DNA of 64,000 bases. Source: Crossaster papposus. Its lineage: Eukaryota > Echinodermata > Asteroidea > Velatida > Solasteridae. How positions within the stretch are numbered: position 1 is the first letter of the stretch; the number at the start of each line of letters is the position of its first letter. The notes below the pieces were generated by a model. The model saw only the letters and a program-made list of their open reading frames with translations, had not been told where the DNA came from and searched no databases. A program made the translations under genes and the position numbers. Shown one piece after another: positions 35,486 to 45,429 of this stretch. Location of the stretch: the NCBI GenBank assembly GCA_037893245.1, contig JBAIAA010000009.1:744001-808000 (forward strand). The letters are read 5' to 3'.

Positions 35486-35883
35486 AATTGACACCTCATT
35501 TGTTCATTTCCGATTTTCACAGTCATCAGATATACGTAATTTCCTTTTTTTTTGGCGGCCATTTTAAAATTTGGCCGCCATCTTGGAAATGGGTGACCCG
35601 AACAACATGCCATGACCAGCATCTGTTTCAGTGACCCCGGAAACACCTGAATTGACACCTCATTTGTTCATTTCCGATTTTTACAGCCAGATATGACATT
35701 TAATTCCTTTGTTTCTGGCGGCCATCTTGGATTTTGGCCGCCATCTTGGAAAATCGGAACCGATCAAGTGGGTTCCACGGATAAAATCAATAGATAGGTC
35801 GAAAAGAAACTCTATGCCAAATTTGGTACTTTTGTCCGGCCGGTAACATTAACCCTAAAAATTGTCGCTAAGCCACCTGACTA
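35486..35883. repeat. Right terminal inverted repeat of the foldback element
   Basis: This is the reverse complement of the left arm and ends GCTAAGCCACCTGACTA. It carries GCCGCCATCTT motifs at 35574-35584 and 35737-35747, the same YY1-like core that occurs in the left arm. Confidence 0.85.
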
Positions 35884-38800
35884 ATAGGCCTATGAGGCAA
35901 TACACGTGTACATCCATACACATAAGAAAACATGGCTGCGAATGAGGACAATTTTCTCGACATATATCTGAGCTGCGAGCCTCATCGTTGTTCGAGAATT
36001 GAGAGACACTCACCAGTTCGACATCCCCGCCAAAATATTGCCAAATTTCTCACTGAAAAAAAACCAAACTGTTTGACTCATGCGTTAGGACACTGGCGGC
36101 ATAGGCCTATGAAGCAATACACGTGTACATCCATACACATAAGAAAACATGGCTGCGAATATGGACAATTTTCTCGACATATATCTGAGCTGCGAGCCTC
36201 AACGTTGTTAGAGAATTAAGAGACACTCACCAGCTCGACATCCCCGCCAAAATATTGCCAAATTTCTCACTGAAAAAAACCCCAAACTGTTTTACTCATG
36301 CGTTAGGACACTGGCGGCATAGGCCTATGAAGCAATACACGTGTACATCCAAACACATAAGAAAACATGGCTGCGAATGAGGACAATTTTCTCGACATAT
36401 ATCTGAGCTGCGAGCCTCAACGTTGTTCGAGAATTAAGAGACACTCACCAGATCGACATCCGAGCCAAAATATTGCAAAATTTTTCACTGGAAAAACAAA
36501 CAAACTGAGAGACTCATGCGTCAGGATACTGGCGGCATAGGCCTATGTGGCAATGCACGTGTACATACATACACATCAGAAAACATGGCTGCGAATGAGG
36601 ATAGTGTTCTCAACATATATCTGATCTGCGAACCTCAACGTTGTTCGAGAATGAAAAGACATTCACCACCTCCACATCTGAGCTAACACATCGCCAAAAT
36701 TCTCACCGGAAGAGACCAAAACTTTGAGACTCATGCGTCAGGACACTGGCGGCATAGGCCTATGAGGCAATACACGTGTACATCCATACACATAATAAAA
36801 CATGGCTGCGAATGAGGACAATTTTCTCGACATATATCTGAGCTGCGAGCCTCAACGTTGTTCGAGAATTAAGAGATACTCACCAGCTCGACATCCGAGC
36901 CAAAATATTGCCAAATTTCTCACTGAAAAAAAACCCCAAACTGTGAGACTCATGCGTTAGGACACTGGCGGCATAGGCCTATGAGGCAATACACGTGTAC
37001 ATCCATACACATAAGAAAACATGGCTGCGAATGAGGACAATTTTCTCGACATATATCTGAGCTGCGAGCCTCAACGTTGTTCGAGAATTAAGAGACACTC
37101 ACCAGCTTGACATCCGAGCCAAAATATTGCCAAATTTTGCACTGGAAAAACAAACAAACTGAGAGACTCATGCGTCAGGATACTGGCGGCATAGGCCTAT
37201 GTGGCAATACACGTGTACATACATACACATTAGAAAACATCTGCTCGACATCTGAGTCAAAATATTTCCAAATTTCTCACTGGAAAAAAAACAAACTGTG
37301 AGACTCATACATCAGGACACGGGCGGCATAGGCCTATGAGGCAATACACGTGTACATACGCATAAGAAAACATGGCTGCGAATGAGGACAATTTTCTCGA
37401 CATATATCTGAGCTGCGATCCTCAACGTTGTTCGAGAATGAAGAGACACTCAACAGCTCGACATCCTTCCAAAATATTGAAAAAATTTCTACCTGAAAAG
37501 AACCCCAAACTGTGAGACTCATGCGTTAGGACACTGGCGGCATAGGCCTATGAGGCAATACACGTGTAGATCCATACACATAAGAAAACATGGCTGCGAA
37601 TGAGGACAATTTTCTCGACATATATCTGAGCTGCGAGCCTCAACGTTGTTCGAGAATTAAGAGACATATATCTGAGCTGCGAGCCTCAACGTTGTTCGAG
37701 AATTAAGAGATACTCACCAGCTCGACATCCGAACCAAAATATTGCCAAATTTCTCACTGAAAAAAATACACGTGTAGATCCATACACATAAGAAAACATG
37801 GCTGCAAATGAGGACAATTTTCTCGACATATATCTGAGCTGCGAGCCTCAACGTTGTTCGAGAATTAAGAGACACTCACCAGTTCGACATCCGAGCCAAA
37901 ATATTGCCAAATTTGTCACTGGAAAAACAAACAAACTGAGAGACTCATGCGTCAGGATACTGGCGGCATCGGCCTATGAGGCAATACACGTGTACATACA
38001 TACACATCAGAAAACATGGCTGCGAATGAGGATAATGTTCTCAACATATATCTGAGCTGCGAACCTCAACGTTATTGGAGAATGAAGAGACATTCACCAC
38101 CTCCACATCTGAGCTAACATATCGCCAAAATGCTCACCGGAAGAGACCAAAACTTTGAGACTCATGCGTCAGGACACTGACGGAAGAGGTCTATGCGGCA
38201 ATACACTTGTACACGCATAAACATAAGAAAACATGGCTGCTAATGAGGATAATGTTATGAACTTATATCTGAGCTGCGAACTTCAACGTTGTTCGAGAAT
38301 GAAGAGAATCTCGCCTGCTCGACATCTGAGTCAAAATATTTCCAAATTTCTCACTGGAAAAAAACCAAACTGTGAGACTCATACATCAGGACACGGGCGG
38401 CATAGGCCTATGAGGCAATACACGTGTACATACGCATAAGAAAACATGGCTGCAAATGAGGAAAATTTTCTCGACATATATCTGAGCTGCGAGCCTCAAC
38501 GTTGTTCGAGAATGAAGAGACACTCACCAGCTCGACATCCGAGCCAAAATATTGCCAAATTTCTCACTGGAAAAACAAACAAATGAGAGACTCATGCGTC
38601 AGGATACCTGCGGCATAGGCCTTTGTGGCAATACACGTGTACGTAAATACACATCAGAAAACATGGCTGCGAATGAGGATAATTTTCTCGACATATAATA
38701 TGAGCTGCTAACCTCAACGTTGTTCGAGAATGAAGAGACATTTACCACCTCCACATCTGAGCTAACATATCGCCAAAATTCTCACCGGAAGAGACCAAAA

Positions 38801-39297
38801 CTTTGAGACTCATGCGTCAGGACACTGGGGGCATATTCCTATGTGTCGATACACATGTACATACATACACATCAGAAAACATGGCTGCGAATGAGAATAA
38901 TTTTATGAACTTATATCTGAGCTGCGAACCTCAACGTTGTTCGAGAATGAAGAGACACTCACCAGCTCGACATCCGAGCCAAAATATTGCCAAATTTATC
39001 ACTGGAAAAAAACAAAACTGTGAGACCCATGCTTCAGGACACTCGCGGCATCAGCCTATGCGGCAATACACGTGTACACGCATAAACATAAGAAAACATG
39101 GCTGCGAATGAGGATAATTTTATGAACTTATATCTGAGCTGCGAACCTCAACGTAGTTCGAGAATGAAGAGACACTCGCCAGCTCAACATCTGAGCCAAA
39201 ATATTGCCAAGTTTCTCACTGAAAAAAAACCAAACTCTGAGACCCATGAGTCAGGACACTGGCGGCATAGGCCTATGCGGTAATACCCGTGTACATA
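35884..39297. repeat. 217-bp tandem satellite, block 3, with rearranged monomers
   Basis: Satellite monomers resume in phase after the foldback element. Between about 37,230 and 37,780 at least three monomers are internally deleted. Junctions occur at about 37,239 (ACATCTGCTCGACATC), about 37,665 (AGAGACATATATCTGAGC) and about 37,765 (GAAAAAAATACACGTG). The last 700 bp closely match 47,050-47,775. Confidence 0.93.
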
Positions 39298-39634
39298 TGT
39301 TGTGTAATTATGTTAATTATACTTACCAGTACACTCGCCGGATGATGTACATTGTTATGAGTTACACAGCGTATGTTAATTACTCACCTGATGTATACTC
39401 ACCTGTTGGACACGTATAGGAACCCTATTTTCTATATAAGAAGGCCTTGTGCCTTTGTATAGTTGCAGTTGGTTCTCGGGCGTGGTGCTGACGACACCTT
39501 CTCTAACTCACATATTCTTTTACGCTGTATTGTTTATATTCGATGTAATGAATACAATACTTTGGATCCAAGTTCTGAGTTACTTAGTTAATATATTTCG
39601 TTATCCCTGGTGCCTCCCCATGTAACAACATAAT
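39298..39634 (+). repeat. 5' LTR of the Gypsy element
   Basis: This is 337 bp, from TGTTGTGTAATT to ACAACATAAT. It contains a TATATAAG box near 39,433-39,440 and an AATACA where the 3' LTR has AATAAA. The right boundary is uncertain by a few bases. Confidence 0.9.
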
Positions 39635-39637
39635 ATA

Positions 39638-39653
39638 TGGTGGAAGATCCGGG
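39638..39653 (+). promoter_or_regulatory. Putative tRNA primer-binding site
   Basis: TGGTGGAAGATCCGGG starts three bases after the LTR end. TGG matches the complement of a tRNA CCA end at the expected position. I cannot say which tRNA it fits. Confidence 0.5.
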
Positions 39654-39746
39654 TAATTAAAAAGTTAGTTTGTAACTAGCCTGTTAACTTGAGGATGTCG
39701 ACAGACCACGCCCTGCAGCCGGCTGCCCTCACCTGGACATGTATCG

Positions 39747-39909
39747 GTGAGTATTTGTAAATAAAAAATGGTAACGTCTTCAACTTCATGTATTGTGTTT
39801 GATAGCGTCGACAACTATGTGATATTTGGTATGTAAATATAATATACAGTTCTACTAAGTGTGGTGTAATGTTACATTTACTAGTGACTGTATTTCTGTT
39901 TTGATAAAG
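39747..39909 (+). other. Intron-like segment in the gag leader
   Basis: An ATG at 39695 opens a frame of 17 codons plus one base that ends at a canonical donor, G|GTGAGT, at 39747. A candidate acceptor (GATAAAG|GA) ends at 39909. Joining across the 163-bp segment would put the upstream ATG in frame with gag. The polypyrimidine tract is weak. Use is inference; the alternative is a simple untranslated leader with gag starting at 39912. Confidence 0.35.
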
Positions 39910-39911
39910 GA

Positions 39912-40754
39912 ATGACTGAAGAGTCGGAAACTAAGATCATCATGGCTTTCAAATACGATTTGTCAACTGTTAAAATTAAATATACTGGTACGCCAAATGA
40001 AGATTTAGATTCCTTTATGGATAAATTCAAAGAAATTGCCATTTTGCGAGACTATACCGATGCAAAAAAGGTATTGGCCTTTCAAACTTTAATTGATGGA
40101 AATGCTAGAATACTATTACAGTCAATTCCATCTGATGAAAAGGATTCGGTTGACAACATTTATAAATTGTTGAAAGACCATTTTGAAGGAAACTCGTGGC
40201 ATTGGAGTATAGAGACAAAATTGCTCTCTCGCAAGCAACAGCCAATGGAATTGTTGGATGATTATGCCTGTGATATAATGCATCTATGTAAACAAATAAA
40301 AAAATCACAAACTGAACAGCTTTCCATTTTTGTGAGAGGCCTAATTCCATCAATTAGAGCTTTTGTCTTTTCAAAAGAACCAACCACGTTCCATGAAGCA
40401 CTCAATGCAGCTAGATTAGCTGTTAGTGTTCAATTAACAGCAGCCAGTGAACCAGTTGTGAATTCTTTAAAGGAAGGAAACACTTTGGAATCTAAGTTGG
40501 ACTTTCTTGTGAACACAGTCAAGGTATTGGCAATTAAGGTAGAATCCCTTGAGAACAAAAACAAGTTTCCAGATTCATTAAATACTCCACAAGTGTATTC
40601 TGATTATGCTAACCCAGTTAATGTGTCTTCCAATCGAAGCCAGTTTAGTAAGACCTCGAGTATGGCTATACAATGTCATCGCTGTGGACGACTGGGCCAT
40701 AAATGGAGACGGTGTTATGCCCAGTATGACATTCAAGGTAAACCTTTAAACTAG
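39912..40754 (+). CDS. gag: Gag polyprotein of the Gypsy element
   Basis: This is a 280-codon frame. Residues about 25-170 resemble the retrotransposon Gag core (FMDKFKEIAILRDYTD, LLKDHFEGN, then LSIFVRGLIPSIRAFV). A CCHC zinc knuckle of spacing CX2CX4HX4C lies at 255-268, next to the C-terminus. The protein would form the particle and bind the RNA genome. The stop codon TAG (40752-40754) directly follows a slippery heptamer through which pol is probably expressed. Confidence 0.9.
   Translation: MTEESETKIIMAFKYDLSTVKIKYTGTPNEDLDSFMDKFKEIAILRDYTDAKKVLAFQTLIDGNARILLQSIPSDEKDSVDNIYKLLKDHFEGNSWHWSIETKLLSRKQQPMELLDDYACDIMHLCKQIKKSQTEQLSIFVRGLIPSIRAFVFSKEPTTFHEALNAARLAVSVQLTAASEPVVNSLKEGNTLESKLDFLVNTVKVLAIKVESLENKNKFPDSLNTPQVYSDYANPVNVSSNRSQFSKTSSMAIQCHRCGRLGHKWRRCYAQYDIQGKPLN
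40745..40751 (+). promoter_or_regulatory. -1 ribosomal frameshift site (T TTA AAC) at the gag/pol junction
   Basis: In the gag frame the bases read T TTA AAC TAG, the classic X XXY YYZ arrangement, directly before the stop. The -1 frame is open from 40751 into the long pol frame without a stop. Pol has no ATG near its start. I see no obvious strong stem-loop just downstream, so efficiency is unknown. Confidence 0.75.
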
Positions 40755-43700
40755 TTTCCCTGCCTTTTTTTGATGAGACAAAGGTCTTGGTTCAGAATCA
40801 AGAAGGTGGGGCTAATAAGGAAACATCTGGACCACTTAATACTTACTTCTCTGAAAGTCTTTCAAGTGTGTCAAATAACCAGTTTCATACTCGTTTGGAT
40901 CGTTGTAACAGTATCACTGCAACCATTGATAATAAGATCGTACAATGTTTAATTGATACTGGTGCAAATGTAAACGTTATCGATCATGACTGGTTACAGA
41001 TTAATTGTGCATCTGTAATGAAATCAGTGGAAACCTCTAAGAGGACTGAAATAAAGGTTGCAAACGGTGATAAATTACAAGTCACTGGGTCAATAATTAT
41101 GCCGATTGTAATAGAAAGGGAAGCATTGTTAGTTTCTTTCGTTTTGGCCAAGAGTTTGTCAACTGATGTTATATTGGGTTCGCAGTTTCTAAACGTGAAT
41201 AAGGCCATTATTGACTGTGCAACAGGTAAATTACACTTGCACAAGAAAAGCCAGATTAGAGTGAGCCATAGACAAGAAATTCCTCCGCATTCCCAGTCGA
41301 TTATTTGTGCTAAGATATCAAATAAACGTGTGGGAAATACTCCCGGCCTTTGTCGTGGAGGGAGACGCATTTCTGCTTTAGGAACGTTAGTCGCAAATAC
41401 CATATCACCTGTATTACCTGATTGTAGAACTGTAAACCTACTAGTAATGAATGTAACCGACGAAACTATTGTGTTATATCCTCGAACTAAACTCGGTACA
41501 TTCACACCTATGAGTAACAACTCTATCCTTCCATTTGATGTTCTTAAGGAGGATGAGACAGTTGACAGAATTAGTTTGGTTAAATCACACAGTGAATTAC
41601 CTGTTGTGATTGATACAAATGAAGTTGACTCTAGAAAACAACAGATATTTTCACAAATTAATATTGATTCGAATCACCTTTCTCAGTCAGAGGAAAAAGA
41701 GTTGACGGAATTAATTTCTGATTATTCTGATGTTTTCTATTTAGAAGGGGATTTGCCAGGTTTTTATTCGGGTGTTGAACACGAAATACATACCGGTAAT
41801 CACCCTCCTATTCGATCTAGACCATATAGAACGTCTCCTATAATGCAAAAGGAAATACGAAAGCAGGTGAGCAATATGCTTGATAAAGACATTATCAAAG
41901 AATCCACTAGTAATTGGAGTTTTCCTGTTTGTATTGTGCCCAAAGAAGAAAATAATGAATATCGTTTTGCGATCGATTTTCGAGAACTTAACGATATAAC
42001 GTCTCGAGATAATTTTCCTTTACCTAATATTAACGATATATTAGATAATTTGGGGTCATCAAATCCTCAGTATTTTACAACTCTTGACTTAGCCTCTGGA
42101 TACTGGCAAATTGGCGTAGAAGAAAGATCAAAATGTAAAACGGCGTTCATAACTCAAGATGAACTCTTTGAGTTTCAACGAATGCCTTTTGGTTTGCATA
42201 ATGCACCCTCAACATTTCAAAGAGCTATGCAAGAGATTTTTCGAGGTTTGAATTGGAAATTTGTTCTGGTCTATTTGGATGACCTGATGATTTTTAGTCA
42301 TACGTTTAAGGAACATGTAGACCATTTGAGGCAAATTTTTACTCGAATTGAAGCAGCTGGGTTGAAGCTAAAACCCAGAAAGTGCAATTTTGTTCAAGAG
42401 CAAGTAAAATACCTGGGATATATTATCACTAAAGATGGTGTGGCCACAGACCCAATCTTTGACTATTTGAGTTTTACTCAGATAGTCAAAGATTATCCAA
42501 TTCCTTGTAAAGTGTCTGAAGTTCGTTCGTTCCTAGGAATGGTAGGCTATTATCGGAAGTATATAAAGGATTATTGTAAATTAGCCGAGCCTCTTGTTCA
42601 CCTTACGCGAAAAGACTCTGTTTTTGTTTGGAATCTAAAATGCCAGTCGGCCTTTGATCTGCTGAAACAGAAATTACAAGAACCTCCAGTTTTAGCCTAT
42701 CCAAGATTCGATGGCACTGAGTTCGTTTTACAAACAGATGCCTGTAATACTGGTCTGGGTTATATTTTGGCCCAAGTGCAAGATGGTAGTGAGAAGGTAA
42801 TTGCTTATGGTGGTAGAACCCTGAATAAACATGAAAGGAAGTACAGTACTACTGAATTAGAAGCATTAGCAGTAGTGGAAGGCATAAAGAAGTTTGCTCC
42901 ATATTTACAACATACAATCAAATTTAAAGTTGTAACGGATCACTGTGCTTTGAAATGGCTTTTTAGTAAAAAGCATGAGACTGGTAGACTCGCAAGATGG
43001 ACACTTAAGTTGCAATCGTACTGTTTTGAAGTAGTTCACATCAAGGGACGTTGTAATACCAATGCAGATGCATTAAGTAGGATTAAATCGGAAGAATTGT
43101 GTACCGATTGTATTAGATGTCATGACAATTCATCGTCTGACCTTCCCCAGATAGTTCTCGACCCTGTTTGGGAACATTCGGATTTAGACGAGATTGATAT
43201 TTTCGAGGAAGAAGATATCAGTAAAATTGAGTCTAGTGTAAATGCTGTCAGAAATACTCGTTACAAAAGAGGAAAACGAGAAATAAATGACACCGAGGCA
43301 ACTGATCGAAATATACCTATATTTCCAAGTGAACTAAAGCTTGACAAGTTTAGAGAAGCCTTGCAAAAGGATAACTTTGCTGGTCCAATGATGGCATACA
43401 TGTCAAATGATAAATTACCAGATGATACTAAACATGCCAAGGATTTATTGTTACAGGTTGACCAATACTTTGTCCATGAAAATCTTCTGTATAGGGAGTG
43501 GTTTGTCAACAAGAAGACCGTTCCTGATCAAGTTGTCGTTCAGCTTTATATACCGGTATGTTTTGTAGACACTGTATTGTATAACTGCCATGATCATGTG
43601 TTGGCTGCACATTTTGGGTTACAAAAGACATACCACAAAATTAGACAACGGTATTTTTGGAAAAACATGTACCGAGATGTCAATAATTGGGTTCGTTCCT

Positions 43701-44362
43701 GCTACTCGTGTTCAAAACGGAAAACCCACAGACACAAAATTCGGGCTCCACTTGAAACAATGGAAGTCCCAGATGTTTTTGAACGAGTTAGCATCGACGT
43801 TCTAGGGCCTTTGCCAATAACTACATCGGGTAACCGGTATGTACTTTGTATAACTGACCATTGTACTAGGTGGCCTATTTTAATTACATTGCCAACTATT
43901 GACGCAGTAACTATAGCACGTGTATTGTTTGATTCTGTAATTTGCGAACATGGTTGCCCGGTTTCATTGTTAAGTGATAGAGGTGCGAATTTCTTAAGTA
44001 AAGTTATACGTGAAGTATGTCGAATCATGCAAACTGAGAAACTCAATACTTCTAGTTATCACCCTCAGTGTAATGCGGTGCAAGAACGGTTCAATTCAGT
44101 AATACTTGATACAGTAACACACTATGTGAATGAATGTCAGAATAATTGGGACATCTATATTCCAGCTATACAATTTGCCTACCGTTCTACACCCGCAAAC
44201 AATTCAGTTGGATTTAGTCCTTTCTTCCTTCTTTATGGCAGAGAGGCAAGATTACCAATAGATGTGTCTCTCTTAAGCAATATGAAATACACAGATAAAA
44301 GTTTACGTGATCATATACACGAGTTGGTTTCTAAATTACACGTTTTTTCGGGAAGTTTCTAA
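40751..44362 (+). CDS. pol: Pol polyprotein: protease, reverse transcriptase, RNase H, integrase
   Basis: This frame is in the -1 phase to gag and needs no start codon of its own. Counting residues from codon 40787: the aspartic protease has DTGA at 57-60 and ILGSQFL near 127. RT has FAIDFRELND (about 394), LDLASGYWQI (about 432) and YLDD (about 495). RNase H has TDACNTGLG (about 649), and NADALSR closes it (about 757). The integrase HHCC finger lies at about 933-975, and the catalytic core has IDVLGP (about 1002), SDRGANF (about 1063) and the Glu of QERFN (about 1099). The RT-RNase H connection (after DGVATDP) seems a few residues longer than usual. The frame ends early at 44362 because of one extra base, most simply in the T run at about 44,344-44,349. 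Confidence 0.92.
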   Translation, partial: LVSLPFFDETKVLVQNQEGGANKETSGPLNTYFSESLSSVSNNQFHTRLDRCNSITATIDNKIVQCLIDTGANVNVIDHDWLQINCASVMKSVETSKRTEIKVANGDKLQVTGSIIMPIVIEREALLVSFVLAKSLSTDVILGSQFLNVNKAIIDCATGKLHLHKKSQIRVSHRQEIPPHSQSIICAKISNKRVGNTPGLCRGGRRISALGTLVANTISPVLPDCRTVNLLVMNVTDETIVLYPRTKLGTFTPMSNNSILPFDVLKEDETVDRISLVKSHSELPVVIDTNEVDSRKQQIFSQINIDSNHLSQSEEKELTELISDYSDVFYLEGDLPGFYSGVEHEIHTGNHPPIRSRPYRTSPIMQKEIRKQVSNMLDKDIIKESTSNWSFPVCIVPKEENNEYRFAIDFRELNDITSRDNFPLPNINDILDNLGSSNPQYFTTLDLASGYWQIGVEERSKCKTAFITQDELFEFQRMPFGLHNAPSTFQRAMQEIFRGLNWKFVLVYLDDLMIFSHTFKEHVDHLRQIFTRIEAAGLKLKPRKCNFVQEQVKYLGYIITKDGVATDPIFDYLSFTQIVKDYPIPCKVSEVRSFLGMVGYYRKYIKDYCKLAEPLVHLTRKDSVFVWNLKCQSAFDLLKQKLQEPPVLAYPRFDGTEFVLQTDACNTGLGYILAQVQDGSEKVIAYGGRTLNKHERKYSTTELEALAVVEGIKKFAPYLQHTIKFKVVTDHCALKWLFSKKHETGRLARWTLKLQSYCFEVVHIKGRCNTNADALSRIKSEELCTDCIRCHDNSSSDLPQIVLDPVWEHSDLDEIDIFEEEDISKIESSVNAVRNTRYKRGKREINDTEATDRNIPIFPSELKLDKFREALQKDNFAGPMMAYMSNDKLPDDTKHAKDLLLQVDQYFVHENLLYREWFVNKKTVPDQVVVQLYIPVCFVDTVLYNCHDHVLAAHFGLQKTYHKIRQRYFWKNMYRDVNNWVRSCYSCSKRKTHRHKIRAPLETMEVPDVFERVSIDVLGPLPITTSGNRYVLCITDHCTRWPILITLPTIDAVTIARVLFDSVICEHGCPVSLLSDRGANFLSKVIREVCRIMQTEKLNTSSYHPQCNAVQERFNSVILDTVTHYVNECQNNWDIYIPAIQFAYRSTPANNSVGFSPFFLLYGREARLPIDVSLLSNMKYTDKSLRDHIHELVSKLHVFSGSF

Positions 44363-44990
44363 ACGGCACATGGAAGAGAACCAAAGAAAAATGAAAGAAA
44401 ACTATGATAAGAATGCTAGGGAAGTAGAATATCAAGTTGGCGATCTTGTTTGGATTTACTTTCCAGTGACACAGAAAGGTTTGTCCAAGAAGCTTAGTAA
44501 ATTCTGGTTAGGACCGTATCTTTTGGTGAAACAATTGGGCCCAGTTAATGTTCAAGTAAGGAACTTGGAGAATAACAAATTGTTGTCATCTCCGATACAT
44601 GTAAATCGAATGAAATTTACTTATGATAGATACGTTCGACCTAACAATAACTCTGTCCCCACCGATCCTGAAGAACAAACTCCCATTGACGGTTTAGTAC
44701 AGGAAGATTACCCTGAAGATTCGTTTATTCCACTTAAGGCAAAGCATAGACAAAAAGATCAAGTTCAACTTGTTCCTGGAATACAACCTAACTGTAAAAC
44801 AAGCTGTGTTGAATTTGAGATAGAAAGGATAATAAGAGGCAGATATAAAAATAACGTTTTGCAGTATTTGGTAAAATGGCGGCATTTTCCAAAGTCTCAA
44901 AATTCATGGGAGCCGATTGATAATTTAAATCAAGCTGCCTTGGAATATATTATAAATAACCCTGTCAGAATAAGTGGTAAAATGTCTTAG
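44350..44990 (+). CDS. Pol C-terminal part: GPY/F module and chromodomain (frame-displaced)
   Basis: This frame continues the integrase after the single-base break. It holds YQVGDLVWIYFP and WLGPYLL (the GPY/F module), then a chromodomain at nucleotides about 44,808-44,960 with VEFEIERII, YLVKW, the following F, and SWEPIDNL. The aromatic positions expected to form the methyl-lysine cage (F, W, F) appear to be present. In chromoviruses this module directs integration to chromatin carrying repressive histone marks, which fits the satellite location. The frame is open upstream to about 44,307. Confidence 0.85.
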
Positions 44991-45416
44991 TAACATTTCT
45001 TTGTTATGATTGTTAAATATGTATAAGAAAAGAACTGTAATGGGATTGTTTAAATTTAAAATGTTATGTGTGGTTGTCGGCGTTACCATTATAATGAATT
45101 TGATATAATTATCGGCTAAAGAAAACAAATATAACAAATCGGATATTGTATTACGTTGAAACTAGTGGCCAGTCTTCAGACAAAAGAGCACCCAAGGATA
45201 GAAGGATGGTGTGTGTGAAGAGGATCAAGTGGAAGTGTAAATGGAGATGAAGTGATACAGCCTTTCTACCTTGGATGGGATCTACTGCGCAGAGATCTAA
45301 GCTTTGAACTACAACATCTTGGACTGAAGATCATTTTAATTTAATTTTCACGTAATATTGTATTATAAAAATTGAAAAAAAATGTAAAATAATTAATTGT
45401 CAGGCGCCAATTCAGT
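44991..45416 (+). other. 3' untranslated region of the Gypsy element
   Basis: There is no coding frame of note between the chromodomain stop and the polypurine tract. The region is AT-rich with an A run near 45,375. No envelope-like frame is seen. Confidence 0.7.
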
Positions 45417-45425
45417 AAGAGGAGG
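45417..45425 (+). promoter_or_regulatory. Polypurine tract
   Basis: AAGAGGAGG lies four bases before the 3' LTR, the expected site for plus-strand priming. Confidence 0.7.
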
Positions 45426-45429
45426 CGTA

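Larger units (their letters stand above)
31982..35883. mobile_element. Foldback-type DNA transposon (3.9 kb) with long terminal inverted repeats
   Basis: The element starts TAGTCAGGTGGCTTAGC and ends with its reverse complement. It is flanked by an ATA direct repeat (31979-31981 and 35884-35886), which restores the satellite word GGCGGCATAGGCC when one copy is removed. The inverted repeats extend about 380-400 bp, and further if a nested insertion in the left arm is ignored. Each arm is built from internal subrepeats, as in foldback elements. No transposase was recognised. The interior carries only a decayed Gypsy pol. A 3-bp target duplication is compatible with several superfamilies, so I do not assign one. 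Confidence 0.85.

Noticed and set aside
44694..45137. Possible envelope or extra gene downstream of the Gypsy pol
   Set aside because: The minus-strand frames are short and AT-driven; the plus strand after 44990 has no frame with signal peptide or membrane features.
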